The notes under the pieces are model-generated. The model did not search any database, was not told where the DNA came from, and saw only the letters and a list, made by a program, of their open reading frames with translations. Position numbers and translations under genes: made by a program. Below, in pieces: positions 1 to 5,843 of a stretch of 15,326 nucleotides of DNA; positions within the stretch are counted from its first letter, which is position 1, and every line of letters starts with the position of its first letter. Source of the stretch: an uncultured Steroidobacter sp. (GTDB lineage Bacteria > Pseudomonadota > Gammaproteobacteria > Steroidobacterales > Steroidobacteraceae); contig CAMLEO010000166.1 in assembly GCA_946478975.1 (NCBI GenBank), positions 1 through 15,326 on the forward strand, in the 5' to 3' direction.

Positions 1-181
1 CCAGGATGTGTTGCAGGACTGTCGAGCTTCCAAGCGCTTCATACAGCGGCAGCAGCGCTCCGCCGGGAATGCCGGCGACCAGCCGCACGCCCTGCTGCTC
101 CAGCAAGTGAATGATGAGCTCGGCGCCGCTGCGTCGGGGCGCGAGGCCGGGCGAAGCGAGAGCAGGTTGTAGCGCGGTCAT
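1..181 (-). CDS. ilvB: Acetolactate synthase large subunit, N-terminal fragment
   Basis: This is the first 60 residues of a thiamine-diphosphate enzyme that joins two pyruvates, or pyruvate and 2-ketobutyrate, in the first common step of valine, leucine and isoleucine synthesis. The gene runs off the left edge of the window. The visible part reads SGAELIIHLLEQQGVRLVAG followed by IPGGALLPLYEAL, which is the conserved N-terminus of the family. It resembles E. coli IlvB (TGAEFIVHFLEQQG...GIPGG) more than IlvG or IlvI. The ATG at 181-179 is preceded by AAGGAG (188-193) with a 6-nt gap, which fixes the start. A complete attenuator lies upstream, so expression should respond to charged branched-chain tRNAs. 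The small regulatory subunit (ilvN) would be expected further left and cannot be seen. I infer ilvB over ilvG/ilvI from similarity in this short stretch only. Confidence 0.88.
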   Translation of the reverse strand, partial: MTALQPALASPGLAPRRSGAELIIHLLEQQGVRLVAGIPGGALLPLYEALGSSTVLQHIL

Positions 182-228
182 GAGTAGCTCCTTGATTTGT
201 TGGAGCCCCCATCAGCCACGCCGGCGCT

Positions 229-266
229 AAAAACAAAAAACCCCCGCCGGCTTGCGCCGACGGGGG
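229..266 (-). terminator. Intrinsic terminator of the ilvB attenuator
   Basis: Read on the minus strand, CCCCCGTCGGC and GCCGGCGGGGG form an 11-bp stem with one G-T wobble. The stem closes a GCAA tetraloop of the GNRA class and is followed directly by TTTTTTGTTTTT. It lies 25 nt downstream of the leader peptide stop codon and about 48 nt upstream of the ilvB start, the normal place for an attenuator. Stem, loop and T tract are read directly; the regulatory role follows from the leader peptide and the competing pairing. Confidence 0.93.
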
Positions 267-300
267 TGATTGTTCGTTTGTAATGGATCCCCTACGGCGC
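254..300 (-). promoter_or_regulatory. Antiterminator pairing of the ilvB attenuator
   Basis: On the minus strand, GCGCCGTAGGGG (positions 300-289) can pair with CCCCCGTCGGCGC (266-254). This gives six plus four base pairs around a 2-by-2 internal mismatch. The downstream arm is the same segment that forms the 5' side of the terminator stem, so the two structures exclude each other. The upstream arm overlaps the leader peptide stop codon (TAG at 294-292). A ribosome that reaches the stop would cover it and favour termination. A ribosome stalled earlier on Ile, Val or Leu codons would leave it free and favour readthrough. Folding energies were not computed. Confidence 0.75.
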
Positions 301-375
301 GTTGCTCAGAGCTACGACCGGTACTACGACGCTGATCAGGGAGATCGCGGCGATGGGGGATTGGATATGGGACAC
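292..375 (-). CDS. Ile/Val/Leu-rich attenuator leader peptide (ivbL/ilvL-like)
   Basis: This is a 27-codon reading frame starting GTG at 375 and ending TAG at 294-292. Its core reads ISLISVVVPVVALSNAP, with 4 Ile, 5 Val and 2 Leu codons overall. It lies between a promoter and an attenuator terminator, directly upstream of ilvB. In E. coli the ivbL leader of ilvBN has the same job, and from memory also ends in -NAP. Three of the five valine codons are GTA, which is unusual in such GC-rich DNA and may sharpen sensitivity to valyl-tRNA charging. The start is uncertain: in-frame GTG codons at 390 and 399 give 32 or 35 residues, and none has a clear Shine-Dalgarno sequence. The GTG at 399 would be almost at the predicted transcript 5' end, so leaderless translation is possible. 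Confidence 0.82.
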   Translation of the reverse strand: MSHIQSPIAAISLISVVVPVVALSNAP

Positions 376-407
376 GTGCGGGTTAGTCACTTGATTCACG
401 AGCCCGC

Positions 408-437
408 ACTATAGCCATCCGGTGCACATGATGACAA
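408..437 (-). promoter_or_regulatory. Predicted sigma70 promoter of the ilv leader transcript
   Basis: On the minus strand, TTGTCA (437-432) and TATAGT (413-408) are separated by 18 nt. Each matches the sigma70 consensus at five of six positions. Transcription would start near 401-399, just ahead of the leader peptide. It lies between the end of the citrate synthase gene and the leader, so the ilv transcript need not depend on readthrough. Confidence 0.65.
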
Positions 438-491
438 GAACAGATGTCGTCAGTTTGTGGATATGGGCAAGGCAAAGCGCGCGAATGTTCA

Positions 492-1613
492 TCAATCGTG
501 CGGTGCCGGGCCAACATAATGCGCGGCCGGTCGAATGATGCGATTGTCCTGTCGCTGCTCCGTGACATGCGCGATCCAGCCGAACACGCGCGCAGCCGCG
601 AAGCTCGCGGTGAAGAATTCCTTGGGAATATCCAAGGACGCGTACACCACACCCTTGTAGAACTCCAGGTTGGCACGCAAGGCACGTGACTTGGTGCGTG
701 TCTGTTCCAGGAACGCTTCATCCACCGCACTGAGCACATCGAGCAAACGCACGTGTTCGCGGCGCTCGGCCACTCGCTGCGCGAGTGCCCGGATCATGCG
801 TGAGCGTGGATCGACGACGCGATACTCGCGATGTCCCATGCCCATGACTTTGCGTCCGCTCGCGAGACAATGCGCCACGAACTCGCTGGCGCGTTGTGGC
901 TGGCCCACTTCGAACGCCATTTCGAGCGCTTGTTGATCGGCGGCGCCATGTAACGGCCCATATAGCGCACCCATCGCGGCGGACAGTGCCGACGTGATCG
1001 GCGCCAAGGTCGAAGTCACGACGCGCGCAGTAAACGTGCTCGCATTGAAACCATGATCGAGTTGCAGGATTTGCGTGCTCTCAAACACGGCGGTCTGCAT
1101 CGGCGAAGGTCGGCGACCGTGCAACAGTTGCAGGTAACGCTCGCCGTAATGACGCGACGACGGATACGGATGTTCAGGATGATCCTGCAGAGCTGCATGA
1201 ATGGTCGCGATGGCGGCGGGCAGGCGAGCGGCGACGATCAATCCTTCCTCTTCGTGCGCTGAGCGTCCGAGGCTCGCCGCCGGCGGTTCCAGTGCCAGCA
1301 GCGGCGCAATTGCTTGTAACGTCGTCATGGGATGCTCGCCGTGACGAGCCAGCTGACGCGTCGATGCGGCCACTTCGGGCGGCAGGCGGCCGGCGATCCA
1401 CAGATATTCCTCGACTTCGGCCAGGCGCGCTTCGTCCGGCAACTCGCCGAACACGACCAGGTGCATGACTTCGGCAAAGCGCCGGTTAACCAGCGATTCG
1501 ACGGCATGACCGCGGTAGTACAACCGCCCGGCCTCGCCGTCGACCAACGATACCGACGTGGTATCGGCGACCACGCCTTCCAATCCCTTGCGGATCTGTA
1601 CGGCTTCGCTCAT
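492..1613 (-). CDS. Citrate synthase family protein (citrate/2-methylcitrate synthase, CitA-like)
   Basis: This 373-residue protein belongs to the citrate synthase superfamily, which condenses acetyl-CoA (or propionyl-CoA) with oxaloacetate. The N-terminus (GLEGVVADTTSVSLVDGEAG, then YYRGHAV) is that of the short family type. The three histidine motifs are present: LDHGFNASTFTAR (His187), GPLHGAADQ (His222) and GMGHREYRVVDPR (His261). Two departures stand out. The usual catalytic Asp in NVDFYSG is Glu317 (NLEFYKG), and the usual HGGANE reads HGAADQ. From memory, Glu also occurs at this position in mycobacterial CitA, so a secondary, CitA-type synthase is likely rather than the main TCA enzyme. 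Substrate cannot be decided here. The reading frame stays open further upstream, but Met1 at 1613 fits the family start and has GGGGGA just before it. A LysR gene is divergent, probably its regulator. Confidence 0.87.
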   Translation of the reverse strand: MSEAVQIRKGLEGVVADTTSVSLVDGEAGRLYYRGHAVESLVNRRFAEVMHLVVFGELPDEARLAEVEEYLWIAGRLPPEVAASTRQLARHGEHPMTTLQAIAPLLALEPPAASLGRSAHEEEGLIVAARLPAAIATIHAALQDHPEHPYPSSRHYGERYLQLLHGRRPSPMQTAVFESTQILQLDHGFNASTFTARVVTSTLAPITSALSAAMGALYGPLHGAADQQALEMAFEVGQPQRASEFVAHCLASGRKVMGMGHREYRVVDPRSRMIRALAQRVAERREHVRLLDVLSAVDEAFLEQTRTKSRALRANLEFYKGVVYASLDIPKEFFTASFAAARVFGWIAHVTEQRQDNRIIRPAAHYVGPAPHD

Positions 1614-1691
1614 GTGTCCCCCGACTGCGGATCGTGAGCACAACGTACGCCTGGGCGCGCCCGGACACGACGGCGCAGACGCGATGCGTTC

Positions 1692-1706
1692 ATCAGCGGC
1701 CGTGAT
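1692..1706. promoter_or_regulatory. LysR-type operator (ATC-N9-GAT) in the divergent intergenic region
   Basis: The sequence ATCAGCGGCCGTGAT is an inverted repeat with the T-N11-A and ATC-N9-GAT pattern typical of LysR-family binding sites. It lies about midway between the divergent starts at 1613 and 1791. An imperfect second copy (ATC-N9-GAA) occurs at 1731-1745, about 39 bp away, which fits the two-site layout common for LysR proteins. CGATGCG (1682-1688) and CGCATCG (1707-1713) form an additional inverted repeat around the box. No binding is shown; the assignment rests on pattern and position. Confidence 0.5.
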
Positions 1707-1790
1707 CGCATCGTCCCTTGCGATAGGCTGATCGACCACACTGAAGATAGGAATTGCGAGCGTCGCAGCCGACGGGCGAAAATTGACGGC

Positions 1791-2672
1791 ATGCAAATCG
1801 AGCGTAACGAAGTCCGATGTTTTCACGCCGTGGTCGAGGCGGGCGGCTTCAGTCGCGCGGCCGAGCGACTGAACCTGTCGCAGTCGGCGGTCAGCCAGGC
1901 GATCGCCAATCTGGAACATCGCCTCGGCGCGGTGCTGTTGCGTCGAGGGAATCCGCCGCAGCTCACCGAAGCCGGTATTCGCCTGCTGCGCTACGCAGAA
2001 ACGGTGCTGAACGAGGAGCGCGAGACGCTGGCCGATATCGCGCAGATCAAGAGCGGCGCGTTGTCCACTTTGTCTCTTGCGTTGTCTCCTGCGGTCAATT
2101 CGCGCTACGGCATCTCGCTGCTCAAGGAATTTTCCGAACGCAATCCGCTGACTCGTTTCAAAGTCACGGTCGCGCCCAGCCGCGAAATCGTGCACGGCGT
2201 TTCGGACGGCCGCTGGGAAGTGGGCTTCGGCCCGTTGCAGCACTCAATGCCCGATTACTTCACCGTGTATTCGCTGTTCGCCGAAACGCGTCGCTTGATG
2301 ATCGGGCGCGATCATCCGAGCCGCGACGCGTTGAAACGCGATCCGCAGGCGACATTGCGGACTTTGCCGCTGGTCACGTCGTATCTCGATGAGCTGCCGA
2401 AACGTGCCAGCGGCGATCGGCTGCGCAACGCATTCGCCTCGGTGTGGGAAGTCAGCCACATGGAGCTGCGGCTGGCGCTGGTGGCGGAAAACAAAGCGGT
2501 CACGTACGTCTCCAACCTGGTGACGAATCTGCCGCCGGAGCTGGTGCACATCGAAGGTTTGCCGTTTTCCAGCATCGAGCGCCAGGTCGGCGTGTATCAC
2601 CTGCGTCACCAGCCTTTGTCACAAGCCGGGGCGCGCTTCCTGGCGTTGGGTCGCGAGCGCTGGAATATTTGA
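1791..2672 (+). CDS. LysR-family transcriptional regulator
   Basis: This is a 293-residue cytoplasmic DNA-binding regulator of normal family length. Residues 1-60 form the winged helix-turn-helix, with the hallmark segments FSRAAERLNLSQSAVSQAI and LTEAGIRLL. Residues 90-290 form the periplasmic-binding-protein-like effector domain. The gene starts at ATG 1791 without a strong Shine-Dalgarno sequence. It is transcribed away from the citrate synthase homologue across a 177-bp gap holding a LysR-type box. LysR proteins usually control a divergent neighbour and their own gene, so this one probably controls that synthase. B. subtilis CitR-CitA has the same layout, with CitR as repressor. The inducer and the sign of control cannot be read from the sequence. 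No terminator is evident after the stop. Confidence 0.9.
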   Translation: MQIERNEVRCFHAVVEAGGFSRAAERLNLSQSAVSQAIANLEHRLGAVLLRRGNPPQLTEAGIRLLRYAETVLNEERETLADIAQIKSGALSTLSLALSPAVNSRYGISLLKEFSERNPLTRFKVTVAPSREIVHGVSDGRWEVGFGPLQHSMPDYFTVYSLFAETRRLMIGRDHPSRDALKRDPQATLRTLPLVTSYLDELPKRASGDRLRNAFASVWEVSHMELRLALVAENKAVTYVSNLVTNLPPELVHIEGLPFSSIERQVGVYHLRHQPLSQAGARFLALGRERWNI

Positions 2673-2895
2673 AGCGCGACGCTGATAGCTCACGCGCCTG
2701 GAAATCCAAGCGTTCCCGCTGCGCAGCTCAGGCGGATCCCGGCGTTCAGCCGTAGTGCTTACTCCATTGTCCTAGGCATCAGGCCGGAGAGTTCCTCAAG
2801 GCGTCGGGCAGCGACGCTGTGATACGTTGCCCTCAGCGGAACAGCAAGGATGGTCCGCGCGATGCCGAATAAGTAACAAAACTCTGTGGGCCTTT

Positions 2896-3990
2896 ATGTC
2901 TGTCAGCATCACGCAGCTGCAGGCAATCAACCAACGATTGCAGCTGTACATGGATCGCGCGCCGCTGGCGTGCATCGTGTGGGGCACGGACCACATCGTG
3001 CGCCTGTGGAATCCTGCGGCTGCCGCCACCTTCGGTTACAGCGAAGCTGAAGCGATCGGCCGGCACATTCACGAGCTGGTGGCGACGCCCGTCAGCCTGC
3101 CCATCATCGAAGAGCTGTGTCCGAAGCTGCTGGCCGGCGTGGAATATCCCGACGGCGTGGTGCTCGATACGCGGCGCCGGGACGGCACCCGCCTGCAATG
3201 TCACTGGCACCTGGCGCTGGTGGACCGGGGCACGCCCGACGAAGGCGTGATTGCGTTCGCCGATGACGTGACGGCGCGGCTCCAAGCGGAGCGGGACCGC
3301 GAACTGCTGGAGAAGAGCCGTGCGTTGTCTGCGATGGCCGCCGGCATCGCGCACGACTTCAACAACATTCTGCTGGCGATCAGCGGCAACGCGAAGCTCG
3401 CCGCAGAGGACCTGCCGGCGACGCATCCGGCACAAGTGTCGCTGGCGGAAGTGGCGAAGGCCAGTACGCGCGCGGCCGGCATCATCAACCAAATTCTGGC
3501 GTTCAGCGGCAATGAAGAAACCACGAAGGACGTTGTGCTTTTCCACGACGCGGCTGCCCAGGCCGCCGCGCACGCCCCGCAAATGCCGCGTGGCGAAGGT
3601 CAAAGCGTTCTCTATGTCGACGATGAGGAATCGCTTGTATATCTCGTGACGCGCGTGCTCGAACGGCTGGGTTATCGGGTCGACGGCTTCACCGATCCGT
3701 GCGAAGCGCTGGTGGCGTTCCAGGCCGATCCGCATGCCTATCAGGCGGTGGTCACCGATCTTTCCATGCCGACCATGAGCGGCATCGACTTCGCGCGCGA
3801 AGTGCTGCTGGCAAAGCCGGAAGTGCCGGTAGTGATGACGTCCGGCTACGTGCGCCAGAAAGATCGCGAGGAGGTGACGGAAGTCGGCGTGCGCGAGTTG
3901 TTACTCAAGCCGAATACGGTGGAGGAGCTGGGCGCCGTCCTGCACCGCCTGATGCAAAATCACGCCGCGGCCGGCGCGAAAACTACATAA
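2896..3990 (+). CDS. PAS-HisKA-receiver protein lacking the HATPase_c domain
   Basis: This 364-residue cytoplasmic signalling protein has a PAS domain (about residues 10-125) and then a histidine-kinase dimerisation helix with the H-box GIAHDFNNIL (His153). A complete receiver domain follows (about 235-355), with the acidic pair VDD (242-243), phospho-acceptor Asp288 in VVTDLSMP, Thr315 and Lys338. A hybrid kinase should carry about 120-150 residues of HATPase_c between H-box and receiver. Here only about 30 residues link them, and no N, G1, F or G2 box is present. It therefore cannot autophosphorylate. It may take phosphate from another kinase, dimerise with one, or be a decaying gene. ATG 2896 is chosen; a TTG at 2827 would add 23 residues. 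Neither start has a good ribosome site. The preceding 223 bp hold no gene I can support. Its 3' end overlaps the convergent cyclase gene by 31 bp. Confidence 0.85.
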   Translation: MSVSITQLQAINQRLQLYMDRAPLACIVWGTDHIVRLWNPAAAATFGYSEAEAIGRHIHELVATPVSLPIIEELCPKLLAGVEYPDGVVLDTRRRDGTRLQCHWHLALVDRGTPDEGVIAFADDVTARLQAERDRELLEKSRALSAMAAGIAHDFNNILLAISGNAKLAAEDLPATHPAQVSLAEVAKASTRAAGIINQILAFSGNEETTKDVVLFHDAAAQAAAHAPQMPRGEGQSVLYVDDEESLVYLVTRVLERLGYRVDGFTDPCEALVAFQADPHAYQAVVTDLSMPTMSGIDFAREVLLAKPEVPVVMTSGYVRQKDREEVTEVGVRELLLKPNTVEELGAVLHRLMQNHAAAGAKTT

Positions 3991-5171
3991 CGATTTCTGC
4001 CTGCGGTTTTCGCCTGGTACAGCGCCTCGTCGGCGCGGCGATATAACACTTCAAAACTCGTCTCCGCATCCGTCGCGACACAAATGCCGATCGACACGCC
4101 GAAGTGCGAGCGCTGGCTGCTGGTGTCGTTCGAATACACGCGGGTGAGAATGCGACGCGCGATTTCCGTGGCCGCGTCGAGATCGCAGCCAGTCGCGAAA
4201 ATCAAAAACTCATCGCCGCCCATGCGTGCGCAAACATCTTTCTCTCGCACACTGGCTCGAATCGTATCCGCCACTTTGACGATGAACTCATCGCCGGCCG
4301 CATGCCCGTGCAGATCGTTGATGCCTTTGAGATCGTCGATGTCGACCAGGATCACGCAATAGCTGGCAGCCCTGGCTGCCAGCGCCTCGCGTGAAAAACG
4401 CAGCGCGCCGCGTCGATTGAGCAACTGCGTGAGCTCGTCGCGAATGGAAATGCGGTACTGCTCTTCCATCCGATCCTGCACGTTGTAGTCGTAGCGCGCG
4501 GCCAGATAGCCGATCAGCACGGCCAGCAGCAGCGCTGCTCCCAACGTGCCGTAATAAATCGCCTGGAAGCTCGACTCCTGCGCCAGGTAATACGTGGTGT
4601 CGAAGTCGACGCCGACGAAACCGCTGTAACGGCCCTGGCTGTCGTAGATCGGCGTGTGGCCCGACAGAAACGTGCCGTACACATCGCGCTGAAAGCTCGG
4701 ATAAACGTACGTTTCGCCGCGCGCGATTCGTTGCAGCCAGTCCGGATCGGGCTCGGCATCGAGCGGATGGAACGGCTCCATGTACGCCGACGGGCGCAGC
4801 TTGCGCGTGGTCTTGAGTTTGCTCGACGCCGCGGTGTCGACGACAAAGAAACTTTGCCCGTCGCGTTCCACCATCGTGTAGACGTAAAAGATCTCCGGCG
4901 CGGCGGAATGAAAGCGCACCAGCGGCGCGAGCGTGCGTTCGTACAGCTCGGGCGTGTACCGGGCCGGATCCAGCAATTGACGATGCAAGTCGCCGTCGAC
5001 GACGCTCGCCGCGATCTGCGCCACTTCCGCAACGTGCGAGCGAAGCACTTCGAGCCGTGCCTGTTTCGACAGCCACTGCGGGATCGCGACCACGACCAGC
5101 AGCACGGCGAGTGCGGCAACCGAGACGATCCAGAAGATCCGCGGCGTGATTTTTGTGAACTCGCGCAACAT
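3960..5171 (-). CDS. Membrane-anchored diguanylate cyclase with an extracytoplasmic sensor domain
   Basis: This 403-residue protein makes cyclic di-GMP from two GTP. The layout is a short N-terminus, a membrane helix at about 12-31, an extracytoplasmic Cache/PAS-like sensor at about 35-203, a second helix at about 205-226, and a cytoplasmic GGDEF domain from about 240. The active-site motif is intact (ARMGGDEF, 318-322), and DIDDLKGINDLHGH supplies the metal and nucleotide site. An inhibitory RxxD (R309-D312) lies exactly five residues before GGDEF, so product inhibition is expected. The periplasmic ligand is unknown. The start ATG at 5171 has only a weak ribosome site. The gene converges on the kinase-less receiver gene with a 31-bp overlap and diverges from the small exported protein at 5333. 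Confidence 0.92.
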   Translation of the reverse strand: MLREFTKITPRIFWIVSVAALAVLLVVVAIPQWLSKQARLEVLRSHVAEVAQIAASVVDGDLHRQLLDPARYTPELYERTLAPLVRFHSAAPEIFYVYTMVERDGQSFFVVDTAASSKLKTTRKLRPSAYMEPFHPLDAEPDPDWLQRIARGETYVYPSFQRDVYGTFLSGHTPIYDSQGRYSGFVGVDFDTTYYLAQESSFQAIYYGTLGAALLLAVLIGYLAARYDYNVQDRMEEQYRISIRDELTQLLNRRGALRFSREALAARAASYCVILVDIDDLKGINDLHGHAAGDEFIVKVADTIRASVREKDVCARMGGDEFLIFATGCDLDAATEIARRILTRVYSNDTSSQRSHFGVSIGICVATDAETSFEVLYRRADEALYQAKTAGRNRYVVFAPAAA

Positions 5172-5332
5172 TGTTCTTATTAAACCACGCTCGCCGGCGC
5201 CTGCGACGCTCCCTTGAGTTCAGTCATGAAACGTCAACGAGGCGGCCGCGCTCTTGCGGCGCTCGCGTGTCTCCCCCGACAATTCAGGCGGGATCAGCAA
5301 CCACTCGCTCACGAGTCGATAGGAAATCGTTC

Positions 5333-5707
5333 ATGAACAGCCTGCGCAGAATGCTTCTGGCCGCGTCCGCCGCCGCGGTGTTCCTCACCACCTCCGCCAT
5401 CGCCGCCGACGCCAACGTGACCGGCGATTGGGACATGATCGTGGAGAGCCCGGCCGGCACCGGCACCCCGCACTTCAGCCTGAAGCAGCAGGGCACCAGC
5501 ATCACCGGCAATTACAAGGGCGCGCTCGGCGAAGCGCCGGTCACCGGCTCGGTGAAGGGCAATGCCGTGACCATCAAGTTCCACGTCGAGGCACAGGGCA
5601 TGGAAATGGAAGTGAGCTACGTCGGCACCGTCGACGGCGCGTCCATGAGCGGCACCGTGACCCTGGGCGAATTCGGTGAAGGCAAGTTCACCGGCAAGAA
5701 GAAGTAA
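5333..5707 (+). CDS. Small exported beta-rich protein of unknown function
   Basis: This is a 124-residue protein with a clear Sec signal peptide. It has two arginines near the start, a hydrophobic core (MLLAASAAAVFLTTSAI) and an AIA-A or AIAA-D cleavage site near residue 24/25. The mature part is about 100 residues of alternating short strands rich in Gly, Thr and Val. Repeating turns such as TGNYKG, TGSVKG, MSGTV and FTGKKK suggest a small all-beta periplasmic domain. It starts GDWDMIVESPAG, a pattern I associate with small calycin-like domains found alone or fused to hydrolases; that link is from memory and weak. AGGAAA (5321-5326) stands 6 nt before ATG 5333, which decides the start. A small hairpin (ACTCG/CGAGT, 5303-5316) lies just before it. 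No enzyme motif is visible. Confidence 0.8.
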   Translation: MNSLRRMLLAASAAAVFLTTSAIAADANVTGDWDMIVESPAGTGTPHFSLKQQGTSITGNYKGALGEAPVTGSVKGNAVTIKFHVEAQGMEMEVSYVGTVDGASMSGTVTLGEFGEGKFTGKKK

Positions 5708-5732
5708 CCGACGCCATTCAAGCGCCATTTTC

Positions 5733-5799
5733 GGGTACATGGATGTACCCCGCCGCCGAAGGCGGCGAGCGGCGCTCAAAAACCACGCTTTTTGGGCGT
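5733..5799. repeat. Three back-to-back hairpins between convergent genes
   Basis: Three inverted repeats follow one another. GGGTACAT/ATGTACCC (5733-5750) has a 2-nt centre. CGCCGCC/GGCGGCG (5751-5767) has a GAA loop and begins at the very next base. GCGCTCAAAAA/TTTTTGGGCGT lies within 5772-5799 and has two wobble pairs and a CCACGC loop. They lie between the exported-protein stop (5707) and the ketosynthase stop (5844). They may act as a bidirectional terminator, but none is followed by a free T tract in either direction. The compact stack also resembles REP/BIME-type intergenic palindromes. Confidence 0.7.
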
Positions 5800-5843
5800 C
5801 GCATTCGGGTCGTGGCAGGATGCCCGATCCCGAATTTTAATAA

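Noticed and set aside
1614..2243. Extension of the citrate synthase frame to 583 residues on the minus strand
   Set aside because: The upstream part lies antisense to the well-supported LysR gene and has no family similarity. The protein clearly begins with the family N-terminus at 1613.
2718..2727. GCTGCGCAGC palindrome after lysR as a terminator
   Set aside because: The stem is only 10 bp end to end and no T tract follows, so it is no more than a chance palindrome in GC-rich DNA.
2833..3735. A 300-codon minus-strand open frame opposite the PAS-HisKA-receiver gene
   Set aside because: Its composition is rich in Arg, His and Gln with no domain, as expected for the antisense shadow of a GC-rich gene.
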